DNA of 64,000 nt from Gemmatimonadota bacterium (GTDB taxonomy: Bacteria; Gemmatimonadota; Gemmatimonadetes; Gemmatimonadales; GWC2-71-9). Location: NCBI GenBank assembly GCA_003222035.1, contig QHUS01000045.1:153360-217359 (forward strand). Direction: 5' to 3'. The notes beneath the pieces are model-generated. The model had not been told where the DNA came from and made no database searches. It saw only the letters and a list, made by a program, of their open reading frames with translations. The position numbers and the translations under genes are program-made. This document shows, piece by piece, positions 8,788 through 19,361 of the stretch (within the stretch, counting starts at the first letter, position 1; each line of letters starts with the position of its first letter).

Positions 8788-11031
8788 TCAATTGCTTGAC
8801 GTGCCGTACAGGGCGCGATACAAGTCGCGGTTTCGCAGCACCGAGCGCACGTAGCCGCGCGTCTCCTGATAGGGAATGAGCTCGATGAACTGGTCGGGAT
8901 CCTCGGCCCCCGGCCGCGCGAGCCAGCGCCGCACCGGCGTAGTACCGGCATTGTACGCGGCTACCGCTGCGTCGACTCGGCCCCCGAAACGCTCGAGCAG
9001 CTCCTGGAGGTGGGCCGCACCCAGATGGAGGTTCAGGTCCGGAACGGTGATCCACTCCGGATAGAACGTGACGTCGAGCCCCCGCGCGGTGAGCGCGGCC
9101 GTGCCCGGGAGGAGTTGCACCAGCCCGCGCGCGCCGGCGGGCGAGAGTGCCTGGACGTCGAACACGCTCTCCTGGCGGACGATGGCGACCAGGAGCAACG
9201 GATCGACGCCGAATTCGGTCGCTTCGGCTTCGACGGCGCGGCGGTTCGGCCAGGGGAAGATGACCCGGAGCACGCGCGCATCGTTCGGAGACTTGATGGC
9301 GACCTGCCAGCCGAGGCGGACGGCGGCCGGCCCGAAGCCGCGCGCCGCCAGTCCGTCGCTCCAGGCGAGGAGGGCGTCGACGTCCTGCTGCGGTGCCCGC
9401 GCCAGCATGGAGCGCACCTCCGCTTGGGCGGCGGTGTCGAGCCCCGCGAGCAACAACGTGTCGATGCGGCCGAGCGATGCCGCGACGGCCGCCGAGGGCG
9501 CCGGTAACGGCGCCGCCGAGACGCGCAGCGGCGGAAGATCGACCTCGTGGCGGGCACGGAGACCGTAGTACCCGATCGAGTCCTCGCGCGCCAGCGTGAG
9601 CCACGTCGCGCGCGCGCGCGCCGTGTCGCCGTCCTGCAGGGCGAGCTTGCCGAGCCAAAAGCGCGCGTTCGTGCGTTGCGGGCCAGCCGCGGCGACCTCC
9701 GCTTCGTATAGAGCAACAGCGCTGTCGCGCAGGCCGGCCCGCAGGGCTTCGGCGGCCAGCCGAAACCGCGCCACCGACGCGCGCAGATCGCCGGGGTAGC
9801 GCGCGATCAGCTCGCCGAACCAGCGTGCCGCGCCCGTCCCATCGCCGCGATCGGCCATCATGTCGCCTACCGTGTACAGCGCCGTGGGCGCGGCTGTGTC
9901 GGACGGGAACGATTGCGCGAATCCCGAGAGCGCTTCCACGGCGCCCGCGTCCCCCAGGCGCACGAGCACCCGCGCACGCCGATAGATCGCGAGCGGGCCG
10001 ACAGTGGGATCGCCGCTGGCACCCCGATAGGCGCGCTCGGCGTCGCGCCATCGGCCGGCCGTGCTGAACAGGTCGCCCGCGAGCATCAGGGTCGCGGCGC
10101 TCGAGTCCCCTTGCCGCAGGGCGCGCTCCACCTCGATGCGGGCGTCCGCGGCACCGCCATGAGCCCTCATGGCCCGGGCCAGCGCGACGCGCTCGGGTGG
10201 CGTTCGCGGCCAGAGGCCGGCGAGTGCCACACCGACGGCCGCCGCGGCGTCATCCGACTCGGGGGCCCGCGCCATCAAGCCGTAGAGCGCGTCGCGCGAC
10301 CGACTCGAGTCTCCGCGCGCGAGCGCCAGCCGGGCCAGCTCGAGCGAGCGGCCGGCTTGAGCGAAGGCTTCGAGCGCTGCGGCCGAATCGCCGGCGGCGA
10401 GCAGCGCCTGCGCCCTGGCGGGACCGGCCTCGCGGGACGCGGGAGCCGGCAGGCCGGCGAGCAGGCGGAAGGCCAGGGCCGTGTCGCGGGTGACGCGGGC
10501 CTGGCGGAGCCGCAACCAGCCGTCGATGATAGCGAGGCCCGCCGCGCGCGCCGCGGCGTACGCGGCGGCGGCCGAGTCGGGCTCCCCCGCGGCTTCCCAC
10601 GCGAGCGCCTCCCGCACCGCGAGGAGGGCCGCGCGCCCTTTCCCCGCTTCGGCGCGCGCGGCGGCATAATGCGCCGCCGCCGCGGCGCCGAGCCCCAGCC
10701 GAGCCTCGGCTTCGGCCAAGACCGCGAGCGCTTCACCCTGGCCGTAATCCTCGAGCCACGGCTGGCCCACGAGGAGGCTACGGGCGCGATCGTAGCGGCG
10801 CGCGTGCAGCTCGGCCTTGGCGCCTTCTACTATGAAAGTGGCATTCAGTCGGGGCTCCCGGGCCGCCGCGGCAAGCAGCGTCTCCGCGGCGTGCCAGGGC
10901 CGTCCCGCCAGCCGCAGCGATTCCGCCCGCTGCGCGGCCATTGCCGGCGTGGTCTGTTGGCCCGCAGCCCGGGACCAGGGCAGCGCGAGAGCCGCACAGA
11001 CGAACACCAGGAGGCCCGCCGCCCGGGTCAT
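8788..11031 (-). CDS. Soluble lytic transglycosylase with TPR-like superhelix
   Basis: This is a 747-residue exported protein with a signal peptide (about residues 1-25, ending SRAAGQ). A long Ala-rich alpha-helical superhelix of TPR-like repeats is followed by a C-terminal SLT/goose-lysozyme domain (about 600-740). The catalytic Glu is in [10 protein letters not shown], followed by the conserved [16 protein letters not shown] and [14 protein letters not shown] segments. It should cleave the MurNAc-GlcNAc bond of peptidoglycan to form anhydro-MurNAc in the periplasm, like Slt70. Its start overlaps the stop of the GWxTD lipoprotein by 4 nt, so the two are probably translationally coupled. Confidence 0.9.
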   Translation of the reverse strand: MTRAAGLLVFVCAALALPWSRAAGQQTTPAMAAQRAESLRLAGRPWHAAETLLAAAAREPRLNATFIVEGAKAELHARRYDRARSLLVGQPWLEDYGQGEALAVLAEAEARLGLGAAAAAHYAAARAEAGKGRAALLAVREALAWEAAGEPDSAAAAYAAARAAGLAIIDGWLRLRQARVTRDTALAFRLLAGLPAPASREAGPARAQALLAAGDSAAALEAFAQAGRSLELARLALARGDSSRSRDALYGLMARAPESDDAAAAVGVALAGLWPRTPPERVALARAMRAHGGAADARIEVERALRQGDSSAATLMLAGDLFSTAGRWRDAERAYRGASGDPTVGPLAIYRRARVLVRLGDAGAVEALSGFAQSFPSDTAAPTALYTVGDMMADRGDGTGAARWFGELIARYPGDLRASVARFRLAAEALRAGLRDSAVALYEAEVAAAGPQRTNARFWLGKLALQDGDTARARATWLTLAREDSIGYYGLRARHEVDLPPLRVSAAPLPAPSAAVAASLGRIDTLLLAGLDTAAQAEVRSMLARAPQQDVDALLAWSDGLAARGFGPAAVRLGWQVAIKSPNDARVLRVIFPWPNRRAVEAEATEFGVDPLLLVAIVRQESVFDVQALSPAGARGLVQLLPGTAALTARGLDVTFYPEWITVPDLNLHLGAAHLQELLERFGGRVDAAVAAYNAGTTPVRRWLARPGAEDPDQFIELIPYQETRGYVRSVLRNRDLYRALYGTSSN

Positions 11032-12389
11032 GCCTTGCGGCGCACCTGGGCCAAGATACGCTGGTAATCTGCGCGCGACAGCGGGGTGAGGCGGAGGCGC
11101 CCGAACCCCGTGTTATCCTGGAAGAAGAGGGTCAACCGCAACGAGTTGTAGGTCCAACGCACACCGCGGACGCCCGCGCGCGACACGTCCGAGCCGAAGT
11201 CGAATACATCGTCCGGCTCGCCCAGGGTGATGAACACCTCGCCCCGGTCCGACAGCCAGCCCGGATCACCGGCCTCGCGAAACCGCTGGTTCGCGAGCTG
11301 GACCCGCCGGAAGTACGCGTCAAGTGCCTCGTTCTCCGGCGTGCCTATGACGGGATCCGTCGCCTTGTAGAACTCCCGCCACACGGCGGGCCGTTGCTCG
11401 GGCGTCGCCTGGCGCAGCTTCTCCACCCAGTCCTGCCGCTCGAAATAACGCAGCAGGCTGATCATCTGATCGTAGTTCGTAATCGCCCATTGGTCGGAGA
11501 AGCTCACCAGAAAGGGCGCCGCTCGCCGGGCAGCGGGGGCCGCGCCCACCGGCCCGATCTCGAATCGCCCGGCGCCGACCGGCAGGTCCCCGAGGGACAC
11601 GAGGGCGGTCGCCAGCGTCTCGGTGCCGCCGAGAGTCACCGTGTCATGCCAGATCTCGTTGCCGGCCTGGTCGCTGGCCCACGCCGCTAAGCGGGTGCCC
11701 GGGTGCGCGCCATACGCCTCCAAGTAGAATCGCAGCGTGTCGGCGCCGTAGGGCACGGTGGCGCGCGGGTTCACCAGCACCGCGGGGACCTCGGACGTGT
11801 TCGTTCGCCCCGGCCCTTGATAGACGGCCAGCGGCGCGGTCGTCCCCTGTCCCGCGAACTGCGGCACCGTGTCCACACGCTCCCGGCGCGTGGCCGCGGG
11901 ACCGTTCCGGTCGCGGACCGTGACGCTGACGTGGTAGATGCCGGGCGGCACGCTGAGGAACTCCTGATAGATCACGCTCTCGTCGGCGCGCTGTGTCTCC
12001 TGAAGGGTGCGCACGCGCACCGTCTCGTCGGTCGCGAACTGACGCACGTAGCTGGTGTCGGTGCGAAAGCTCACCTCCACATGGTACTGGGCCGTGTAGC
12101 TGCTGCCGTCGCGCTGGAAGTTCAGTGCGTGGCTGGCCATCGAGAGGCCGAACACCGCGAGCGTGGATCCGGGATTCGCATCTGCCACGTAATGGAACGT
12201 CGCGACGAACGGGAGCGGGGGCCCCGCCACGATGAGACCCATCGTCCCGTACACGGTCGCCGCGTCGAACAGCGTCGAAACGGCCGTGCCGGGCTCCGGC
12301 TTCGGGGCAGCGGCGGGTGCCGGGGCGCTGCTGCCACCACAAGCGCCCACACCTGCCGCCAGGAAGGACAATGCCACCGCTCGTCTCAC
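11028..12389 (-). CDS. GWxTD-domain lipoprotein
   Basis: This 453-residue predicted lipoprotein has a signal peptide ending in a lipobox-like AGVGAC (Cys17). A central beta-rich region follows, and a C-terminal GWxTD domain is at about residues 310-450. The signature segment reads GWLSDRGEVFITLGEPDDV, with Ser in place of the Thr of GWxTD. The function of this family is not established. It is common in Gemmatimonadota, Acidobacteria and Bacteroidetes-related lineages and usually lies in envelope loci. It is divergent from the kinase gene at 12431, with 41 nt between starts, and is coupled to the lytic transglycosylase. Confidence 0.85.
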   Translation of the reverse strand: MRRAVALSFLAAGVGACGGSSAPAPAAAPKPEPGTAVSTLFDAATVYGTMGLIVAGPPLPFVATFHYVADANPGSTLAVFGLSMASHALNFQRDGSSYTAQYHVEVSFRTDTSYVRQFATDETVRVRTLQETQRADESVIYQEFLSVPPGIYHVSVTVRDRNGPAATRRERVDTVPQFAGQGTTAPLAVYQGPGRTNTSEVPAVLVNPRATVPYGADTLRFYLEAYGAHPGTRLAAWASDQAGNEIWHDTVTLGGTETLATALVSLGDLPVGAGRFEIGPVGAAPAARRAAPFLVSFSDQWAITNYDQMISLLRYFERQDWVEKLRQATPEQRPAVWREFYKATDPVIGTPENEALDAYFRRVQLANQRFREAGDPGWLSDRGEVFITLGEPDDVFDFGSDVSRAGVRGVRWTYNSLRLTLFFQDNTGFGRLRLTPLSRADYQRILAQVRRKA

Positions 12390-12430
12390 TTGCTCAACCT
12401 CAAGTCCGGGCGTTAGTTTCGCGCGTTCCC

Positions 12431-13345
12431 ATGCCCAGCGAGAACCTCGCCGGTCGAACCATTGCCGGCTACCGCCTCCTCGAGCGCGTCGGCGAGGGAG
12501 GCACCGCCGAAGTGTATCGGGCCGAACACCCCGATCGCGGGCCGTGTGCGTTCAAGGTATTGCGGTCGCGCCTCGCGAGCGACCCCACGGTCGTCAAACG
12601 CTTCCTGCGGGAAGCCGGGTACGGCGCCCGGGTGCACCATCCGGGAGTGGTCCGCACCTACGATTTTGGGGAAGCAGACGGCCTGTACTACCTCGCACTC
12701 GAATGGGCACCTGGTAAGTCCCTCGCCGACTACGTACACCGCGTGGGCCCCCTCGCTCCCCCGGTCGTGGTCGGCGTCGTCCGGCAGCTGGCCGATGCGC
12801 TCGCCGCCGCACACCAGGCGGACATCGTCCATCGCGACCTGAAGCCCGAGAACATCATCTACGATCCGCAGTCACAGCAGGCGAAGCTCCTCGACTTCGG
12901 CATCGCGCGGGACGCGCAGCTGCCGCCGGAGGAGCGGCTGACGCGCACGGGCTTCTTCGTGGGGACGCTAAAGTACGTGGCACCGGAAGCGCTGTCGGGC
13001 GAGCTCGTGGACGGTCGCGCCGACATCTACAGCCTCGCGACCATCGCCTACTGGATGCTCACGGGCCGCCACCCGCACACCGGGCGCAGTCCGCGCGAGC
13101 TGTTCCAGCAACTGTTGACCCAGGAGCCGGCGTCGCTCAACCAAGCCGTCCCGGGCCTCCGGTTTCCGGCCGCCCTCGAGACCGCGTTGATGCGGGGTCT
13201 CGAGCGCGACCCGAGCCGCCGGCAGCCGACGGTGACGGAGTTCGCGGCGGAGCTCACGGCCGCCATGGAGGGGGGGGCCGCGCCGGCCCAGGACGCCGGC
13301 CTCCTGGCAACGTTGAAGCGCGGCCTGTTTCGCAAGAACAAATAG
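12431..13345 (+). CDS. Soluble Ser/Thr protein kinase (Hanks type)
   Basis: This 304-residue protein is a complete kinase domain without a membrane segment. The glycine loop is GEGGTAEVY, the catalytic Lys is in CAFKVL, the catalytic loop is HRDLKPENIIY and the metal site is DFGIAR. The APE region reads KYVAPEALSG. The ATG at 12431 is used because upstream in-frame codons belong to the divergent lipoprotein's coding region. The C-terminal tail is short and basic (RGLFRKNK). It precedes pyrE by 32 nt, a gap containing a 7-bp inverted repeat (GTAGTAG at 13345-13351, CTACTAC at 13361-13367). The substrate is unknown. Confidence 0.9.
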   Translation: MPSENLAGRTIAGYRLLERVGEGGTAEVYRAEHPDRGPCAFKVLRSRLASDPTVVKRFLREAGYGARVHHPGVVRTYDFGEADGLYYLALEWAPGKSLADYVHRVGPLAPPVVVGVVRQLADALAAAHQADIVHRDLKPENIIYDPQSQQAKLLDFGIARDAQLPPEERLTRTGFFVGTLKYVAPEALSGELVDGRADIYSLATIAYWMLTGRHPHTGRSPRELFQQLLTQEPASLNQAVPGLRFPAALETALMRGLERDPSRRQPTVTEFAAELTAAMEGGAAPAQDAGLLATLKRGLFRKNK

Positions 13346-13377
13346 TAGTAGCTATCGCAACTACTACCGTGCCATCG

Positions 13378-13935
13378 ATGTCTCACCCCGAGCTGCAGCA
13401 ACGGCTGCGCGATCTCCTGCTGGAACGCTCCGTGCGCCGCGGCGACTTCATACTGGCGTCGGGCCGGCGCTCTACCTTTTACATCGATGCGCGTCGCACC
13501 ACCATGTCCGGTGAGGGACTTGCCCTGATCGGCGCCCTTGGGCTCGCGCGGCTCGCTGCCCGGCGTTGGACGCCTGACCTGGTCGGGGGGCTCACCCTGG
13601 GCGCAGACCCCGTCGCCTACGCCCTTGTCGCGGCGGCCCACGCAGCCGGTCGCGCGCTCGACGCGTTCACCGTGCGCAAGGAGCCGAAGACCCATGGTAC
13701 GGGGCAGCGCATCGAAGGGTGCTTCATGTCAGGCGCGGCGGTGGTCGTGGTGGAGGACGTCATCACGACGGGCCAGTCGGCCAGCGATGCCATCGCCGCC
13801 ATCACGGCCGAGGGCGGTCGGGTGCTCGGCGTGCTCGCGGTCGTGGACCGGGAGGAAGGGGGGCGGGCGACGCTCGAGCGAGCCGGTCATGCGGTCGAGG
13901 CCCTCGTGACCGCTACGTCGCTCGGTTTGCGGTGA
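13378..13935 (+). CDS. pyrE: Orotate phosphoribosyltransferase
   Basis: This 185-residue protein (from the ATG at 13378; an in-frame GTG lies at 13369) is a type I phosphoribosyltransferase. The PRPP-binding motif is VVVVEDVITTGQSA and the orotate-side segments are SGRRSTFYIDARR and FTVRKEPKTHG. PyrE converts orotate and PRPP to OMP in pyrimidine synthesis. Length and motif order match bacterial PyrE. No other pyr gene is nearby. It follows the kinase on the same strand. Confidence 0.92.
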   Translation: MSHPELQQRLRDLLLERSVRRGDFILASGRRSTFYIDARRTTMSGEGLALIGALGLARLAARRWTPDLVGGLTLGADPVAYALVAAAHAAGRALDAFTVRKEPKTHGTGQRIEGCFMSGAAVVVVEDVITTGQSASDAIAAITAEGGRVLGVLAVVDREEGGRATLERAGHAVEALVTATSLGLR

Positions 13936-13980
13936 CCACCCCTGACGACGTCCGCATGGTTGCCGCACTGATCACCTGAG

Positions 13981-15705
13981 GTGTATGATCACCCCCGGGT
14001 GAGAACACATCCGTCGACGGAAACGCGACCCTCTCTCGCCTCGCGCGTGCGGGGGTGGACGGACGAGGCTACGGGCCTGGAGCAGCGGCTCAAGGACGTC
14101 CAGACCATCGCGCGCAGCCTCCGCCGGCGCTGGTGGCTGGTGGGCGTCGGGTTTGCCCTCGGCCTGATCGGGTGGGCCGTCGGTTCCGTGCGGACGCGTC
14201 CGGGGACGATGGTCCTCGTCGCGGGCGGGGGGCTGATCCTCAACCTGCTGCTCGACATGATAAACGAGCGCGGGTGGTACCGCTGGTGGCTCATTTATGC
14301 GCTGGCGCTGTTCGACGTCGGCCTCGTCGCCGTGCTCATCGTCTGGTTCGGGCACGGCGGCTTCGTCGTCGCCTTCCTCATTGCCGTCCTGCCTTACGCC
14401 TTCGACCAGGGACACACGGTCGGGAATTTCCTGGTCCTCACGGCCGCCCTGGCGTATCTCGGCGCCGTTCAGGCGCACCACCTGCTGTACGGGGGGGACC
14501 CGGCGCTCGCTCCGGCGCCGGTGCTCGAGACGGTCACGCTCATGGTCGTCGCGATGACCCTCAAGGAGATCCCGGCGACGCTCATCCAGCGCATCCGCCG
14601 CACGCGCAGCATCATGGGCGAAGCGGAGCACGGGTTTCTTGCGGTGCGCGCGGCGGCGCAGGAGTCCGACGAGCTGGGATTTCTCGAGAAGAGTTTCAAC
14701 AAGATGATCGAAGAGATCGGTGGCACGATCTCGACCGTGCAGCGCGAAGCGGACGAGGTGGCGGCGTTCGCGGAGCAGCTCGCCGCGTCCGCCGAGGAGC
14801 TGCATGCGACGTCGGAATCCGTCACGCAGACGGCCCAGCGGCTGGCGGGGGACCTCGGGCACCAGCGCGAGATGGCGGAGGCGTCGCGCGGCGAAAGCGC
14901 GAAGGCGGCCGACCAGGCGGAGTCGCTGCGGGTCCGCGCGGAGCTCATGCAGGCGGATGCGGCGCGTCTCGTGGCCGCGGCGGAACGCGGGCGGGAGCGC
15001 GTGGCGCGCGCGAGCCAGACGCTGCGGGCGGTGGGCGAGGAGGTCCGGTCCACCGCGGCGACGGTCGCCGGCCTCTCGGGGATGTCCGAGCGGATCGGCG
15101 TCTTCGCCCAGACTATCGCGCGGATCGCGCGCCAAACCCACCTGCTCGCCCTCAATGCGGCGATCGAGGCGGCGCGGGCGGAGGAGCACGGGGAGGGCTT
15201 CGCGGTAGTCGCCGACGAGGTCCGCGCGCTGGCGGGGGAGGCGGGCAGATCGGCGCGCGACGTGGCGGAGCTCGTCTCGGAGCTGCGCGCCGGCATCGAC
15301 GCCGCGGCGCGCGCGATGCACTCGGGAGAGACGAAGGTGCGCGACATCGGGGCCGTGGCTGCGGAGGCCGACGCGGCCCTGCAGGAGCTGCACCAAGGCA
15401 TCGAGCTGGTCGGCGACCTCGTGAACGCCACGGCCGAGGTATCGCGCAGCCAGGCGCAGCGGCTCGCCGACCTCGCGAAATCGCTCGAGCAGGTGGCGGC
15501 CATTTCGAGTGCGTCGTCACAGCGGGCGGACGGCGCCGCCGCCGCGACGCAGGCGGAAATCACCTCGATGGGAGATCTGACGGCGACGTCGCAGCAGCTC
15601 GCGCAGCTCGCCGAGCGGCTGCGCGCGAGCATCGCGCGCTTCTCGGTGCTCACGCGGGAGCAGGAGACCGGGCAGCGGGCGGCGACGCGCGCGGCGGCGG
15701 ACTGA
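13981..15705 (+). CDS. Methyl-accepting chemotaxis-like transducer
   Basis: This 574-residue membrane protein has about six TM helices in residues 50-200 (for example [15 protein letters not shown] and [14 protein letters not shown]). A HAMP-like coiled coil and a long cytoplasmic signalling domain follow. The highly conserved hairpin tip is [20 protein letters not shown], then [13 protein letters not shown], which is diagnostic for MCP signalling domains (PF00015). No periplasmic ligand-binding domain is seen, so the input is probably sensed in or at the membrane. A GTG at 13981 is used; GTG 13999 is an alternative. No che genes are nearby, so its partners must be elsewhere. Confidence 0.88.
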   Translation: MYDHPRVRTHPSTETRPSLASRVRGWTDEATGLEQRLKDVQTIARSLRRRWWLVGVGFALGLIGWAVGSVRTRPGTMVLVAGGGLILNLLLDMINERGWYRWWLIYALALFDVGLVAVLIVWFGHGGFVVAFLIAVLPYAFDQGHTVGNFLVLTAALAYLGAVQAHHLLYGGDPALAPAPVLETVTLMVVAMTLKEIPATLIQRIRRTRSIMGEAEHGFLAVRAAAQESDELGFLEKSFNKMIEEIGGTISTVQREADEVAAFAEQLAASAEELHATSESVTQTAQRLAGDLGHQREMAEASRGESAKAADQAESLRVRAELMQADAARLVAAAERGRERVARASQTLRAVGEEVRSTAATVAGLSGMSERIGVFAQTIARIARQTHLLALNAAIEAARAEEHGEGFAVVADEVRALAGEAGRSARDVAELVSELRAGIDAAARAMHSGETKVRDIGAVAAEADAALQELHQGIELVGDLVNATAEVSRSQAQRLADLAKSLEQVAAISSASSQRADGAAAATQAEITSMGDLTATSQQLAQLAERLRASIARFSVLTREQETGQRAATRAAAD

Positions 15706-15725
15706 CCCCGGAGCGCGGCCCGGCG

Positions 15726-16589
15726 TTACCCCGACCGGGAAACGCGAGCGGCGTTCAGTCCTTGGTCCCACGGTCCCGCGTTGAGTGGGCAGAACGCGCG
15801 CAGGGTCTCCCAGTACGGGGTAATCAGCAGATCCACGTAGCGCTCCAGGGCAACGTCGAAGGGGAAGCGACGTCGGAACTCCCCCGACGTGACGCCCAGC
15901 ATTGCCTTCAGGTGGCGCCCGAAGCTCTGGGGTGAGGAGTAGTCGAGCCGGTACGCGACGTCGGCGACCGAGAGCCCGGGGTTGGCGAACAGATATGCCG
16001 CGTGCACCAGCCGCATCGCGGCCAGGTAGGTTTTCGGCGAGGGCAGGTCGGCCCGATAAAACCGGGACATCAACGTGCTCGAGCAGATTCGGAGGTGGCG
16101 GGCGAGCCGTCGCACCGTGGACAGCACGGGCGCGAGCCGCGCGACCGCTTCGAAGAACGCCCGAACATCCTCGGTGCCTCCTTCGAGCGCCGGGATGACG
16201 CGCGCGAGAATGCGGGCGGCAACCGGCGATGCCGGATGGCCGACCAGGTCCCGTAGCCGGCGCCAGCCACCCGGCTCCGTGCAGTCCACGGCCGAGCGGA
16301 TACCGGTCGCGCCGAGCTTGAGGAGCGTCTCCGTGGCATCGCGGTCGTGCCGCGAGACGAGAGCGACGGCCGGGATCGCGGGGAACTCGCGTACGAAGCG
16401 CGCGACGGCGGGGAGCTCGTCGGTGCGGCAGGTGTGCACCGAGAGAATGAGCGCGTCCACGCGCTTGCGCCGCGCGGCCCGCAGGGCGTCCCGGAACGAG
16501 CCCGTGTGGAGCGTCGTGAAGCAACCATCGCCAGCGGCGTCGAGCCGGGGACGCTCCGGTGGAGGCAGAACGGTGCAAACGGTCACCAT
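15726..16589 (-). CDS. AraC-family regulator with receiver-like N-terminus
   Basis: This 287-residue protein ends in an AraC-type double helix-turn-helix (about residues 165-245). It is recognisable from SVADVAYRLDYSSPQSFGRH and the preceding first helix pair (RRLARHLRICSSTLMSRF). The N-terminal about 110 residues look like a flavodoxin-like, receiver-type fold with DALILSVHT and LKLGATGIRSAVD, but the usual phosphoacceptor Asp is not clearly placed. It probably regulates transcription, perhaps of the divergent M28 peptidase gene, whose start lies only 17 nt away. Confidence 0.8.
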   Translation of the reverse strand: MVTVCTVLPPPERPRLDAAGDGCFTTLHTGSFRDALRAARRKRVDALILSVHTCRTDELPAVARFVREFPAIPAVALVSRHDRDATETLLKLGATGIRSAVDCTEPGGWRRLRDLVGHPASPVAARILARVIPALEGGTEDVRAFFEAVARLAPVLSTVRRLARHLRICSSTLMSRFYRADLPSPKTYLAAMRLVHAAYLFANPGLSVADVAYRLDYSSPQSFGRHLKAMLGVTSGEFRRRFPFDVALERYVDLLITPYWETLRAFCPLNAGPWDQGLNAARVSRSG

Positions 16590-16606
16590 GCGGGAGACAC
16601 GCTAGC

Positions 16607-17572
16607 ATGGACCCTTCAACCCCGGCTCAAGGCGGCCCACGGGTGGGCCCGCATCACGGCCGCGGGGCCGATGGCCCCTCAACCCCCGGTCAACGCGCCG
16701 CGTTGGAGGAACGACTGCGGCGGCACGTCGCGGCGCTCGAGGGCGTTCGCCACCCGACGGCCGCACCGGAACGACACCGCGCCGCCCGGGACTACCTCGC
16801 GGCCGAGCTGCGCGCGATGGGCCTCACCGTCGACCTCGTTCCCTTCTCGTTCCGACGACGCACCTACCACAATGTCGTGGCGCTCCATGCCGGCCGCGAC
16901 GCCGGGCGAGCCCGCCTGCTCGTGGGGGCACACTTCGACTCTACCGCCCACACGCCGGGCGCCGATGACAACGCCAGCGGCGTCGCCGCTCTACTTGAAT
17001 GCGCTCGACTGGTCGCGGCGCGAGTGCCCGAGGCCGGCGTCGAGTTCGTGGGCTTCGATCTCGAGGAGCTGCAGACGGTGACGGGCCGATACCGCGTCGG
17101 GAGCCACGCCCTGGCGCGCGAGAAGCGGGCCCGCGACGACGCACTGGCGGGCGCCCTGATCCTCGAGATGGTGGGCTATCGCGATCCCGCGCCCGGCACA
17201 CAGATCGTGCCTCCGCTGCTCGGCATCGACGTCCCCCGGACCGGGGACTTCCTCGCGGCGGTGGGAGATGCGCGGTCCCGCTCGCTCCTCGATGGGTTCG
17301 TGGCCGGTGCGCGCGCCGCGGCGCCCGATCTGCCGGTGGTCCCGTACGCCACGCGGCTGCGCGGCTGGCTCCTGCCGCTCACCCGACTGTCCGACAACGC
17401 ATCCTTCTGGGACGCCCGGTATGCTTCGCTGATGTTGACCGACACGGCGTTCCTCCGGAACCCGCACTACCATCGCTCGACCGACACGAGCGCGACGCTC
17501 GACTACACGTTCATGGCGATGGTCACGGAAGCGACGGCGGGTGCGGTCGTTCGGCTGGCCGATGGTGCCTGA
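16607..17572 (+). CDS. M28-family zinc aminopeptidase-like hydrolase
   Basis: This 321-residue protein has the M28 metal-site pattern: GAHFDS, ADDNASG (bridging Asp), DLEE (catalytic Glu and ligand), EMVG and a late His in FLRNPHYHRSTD. The family removes N-terminal residues or acts as a carboxypeptidase or glutaminyl cyclase. There is no clear signal peptide from the ATG chosen at 16607, so it is probably cytoplasmic. It is divergent from the AraC-like regulator and overlaps the next small membrane protein by 11 nt. Confidence 0.85.
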   Translation: MDPSTPAQGGPRVGPHHGRGADGPSTPGQRAALEERLRRHVAALEGVRHPTAAPERHRAARDYLAAELRAMGLTVDLVPFSFRRRTYHNVVALHAGRDAGRARLLVGAHFDSTAHTPGADDNASGVAALLECARLVAARVPEAGVEFVGFDLEELQTVTGRYRVGSHALAREKRARDDALAGALILEMVGYRDPAPGTQIVPPLLGIDVPRTGDFLAAVGDARSRSLLDGFVAGARAAAPDLPVVPYATRLRGWLLPLTRLSDNASFWDARYASLMLTDTAFLRNPHYHRSTDTSATLDYTFMAMVTEATAGAVVRLADGA

Positions 17573-17874
17573 GACCGCGACTCCGGGCCCGGGGCCCTCG
17601 CCCCGACGCGTCGCCCTCATCCTCGCCGCCGGTGTCCTGCTGCTCGCCGCGGGGGGCGCGATCTGGTTCGTTCGCTTCGCGGGAGAGGTCCGGCGCGATC
17701 CGGCGCTGATCTATCGCGAGCCCGCGACGCTCGACAAGCTGCTCAAGCGGGCGGAAGAAGCCGAGCGCGCCGGGGATCGTGCGACGGCGATTGCCACCTA
17801 CCGGTTCGTGGCCGACGTGGGGCAGGGGACCAGTCCGGAGCTAGCACCGTACATCGCGGCGGCCCGCGCCGGGC

Positions 17875-18381
<507 letters not shown>

Positions 18382-18500
18382 GAGGGCAATCTAGCGCACC
18401 GCGTAGCCCACCCTATTGTTAACTGGTGCTCGCGGGCGTCCTGTGCGGCCGGCCAAAGCAGTGCCGCCGCCCGTAGCGCAGCCCTGGCGGGACGGACGCC

Positions 18501-19361
18501 ATGCCGCGACGCGACCTTATCGAGCGGGTCCGCAAGGCCCTCGGCGACCGCTACACCGTGCTCAATGCGGTGGGTCGGGGCGGGAACGCGTCTATCTTCG
18601 CGGGACAGGACCACAGCGGCACCTTTGTGGCCATCAAGGTGCTGCATCCCGAGCTGGCGGTGTCGGTGGCCGCAGACCGCTTCCTGCGCGAGATCCGCTA
18701 CACCGCACAGCTCAATCACCCGCACATCGCGCGGCTGATGGACAGCGGCGAATCGGACTATCTCCTCTGGTACGTCATGCCGTACGTGCCCGGGGAGACG
18801 CTGCGCCAGGCGATGCGCCGCCAGCCTCAGCTCGCGATCCCCCACGCGGTGAGCATCGCGACGGACGTGCTCGACGCGCTCGAGCACGCGCACGCGCACG
18901 GCATCGCGCACCGGGACATCAAGCCCGACAACATCGTGGTATCGCCCGACGGCGCCGTCCTTGTGGACCTCGGCATCGCGCGCGCGATCGCCACCTCCGG
19001 CGACGACCGTGTGACCCGGAGCGGGTTCGTGGTGGGCACGGAGGAGTACATGAGCCCGGAGCAGGCGGCGGGCGCGCCCGACGTGGACGGCCGCACGGAC
19101 ATCTACTCCCTGGGCATCGTGCTCTTCGAGTCCATCGCGGGGCGACCGCCGTTTTCGTCCGCGAGCGCCGCAGCCGTGCTCGACATGCATCAGCATGCAC
19201 CCCCGCCGGACCTGCGTGGCCTGCGCCGCGACGCGCCCAAAGGACTCGCGACCGTGCTGGCGCGCGCGCTCGCGAAGCCACGCGCCGACCGGTGGCAGCG
19301 GGCGACAGACATGCGACAGGCGTTGCTGCCCTACGGTGAGCGGGGAGCGGGTGCGTCGTGA
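18501..19361 (+). CDS. Soluble Ser/Thr protein kinase coupled to a secreted TPR protein
   Basis: This 286-residue kinase domain has no membrane segment. The glycine loop is GRGGNASIF, catalytic Lys is in VAIKVLHPE, and the catalytic loop is HRDIKPDNIVV. The metal-binding motif is DLG (LVDLGIAR) rather than DFG, which is tolerated in some active kinases. The activation segment ends EEYMSPEQAAG. Its stop overlaps the GTG start of the next gene (GTGA). That next product looks like the TolB/TPR half of the fused kinase at 25341, so the pair may be a split version of that architecture. Confidence 0.9.
   Translation: MPRRDLIERVRKALGDRYTVLNAVGRGGNASIFAGQDHSGTFVAIKVLHPELAVSVAADRFLREIRYTAQLNHPHIARLMDSGESDYLLWYVMPYVPGETLRQAMRRQPQLAIPHAVSIATDVLDALEHAHAHGIAHRDIKPDNIVVSPDGAVLVDLGIARAIATSGDDRVTRSGFVVGTEEYMSPEQAAGAPDVDGRTDIYSLGIVLFESIAGRPPFSSASAAAVLDMHQHAPPPDLRGLRRDAPKGLATVLARALAKPRADRWQRATDMRQALLPYGERGAGAS

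Noticed and set aside
13981-16608. Long open frames antisense to or overlapping the transducer and AraC genes
   Set aside because: They are Arg/Ala/Gly-rich shadows of GC-rich genes without domain signals.
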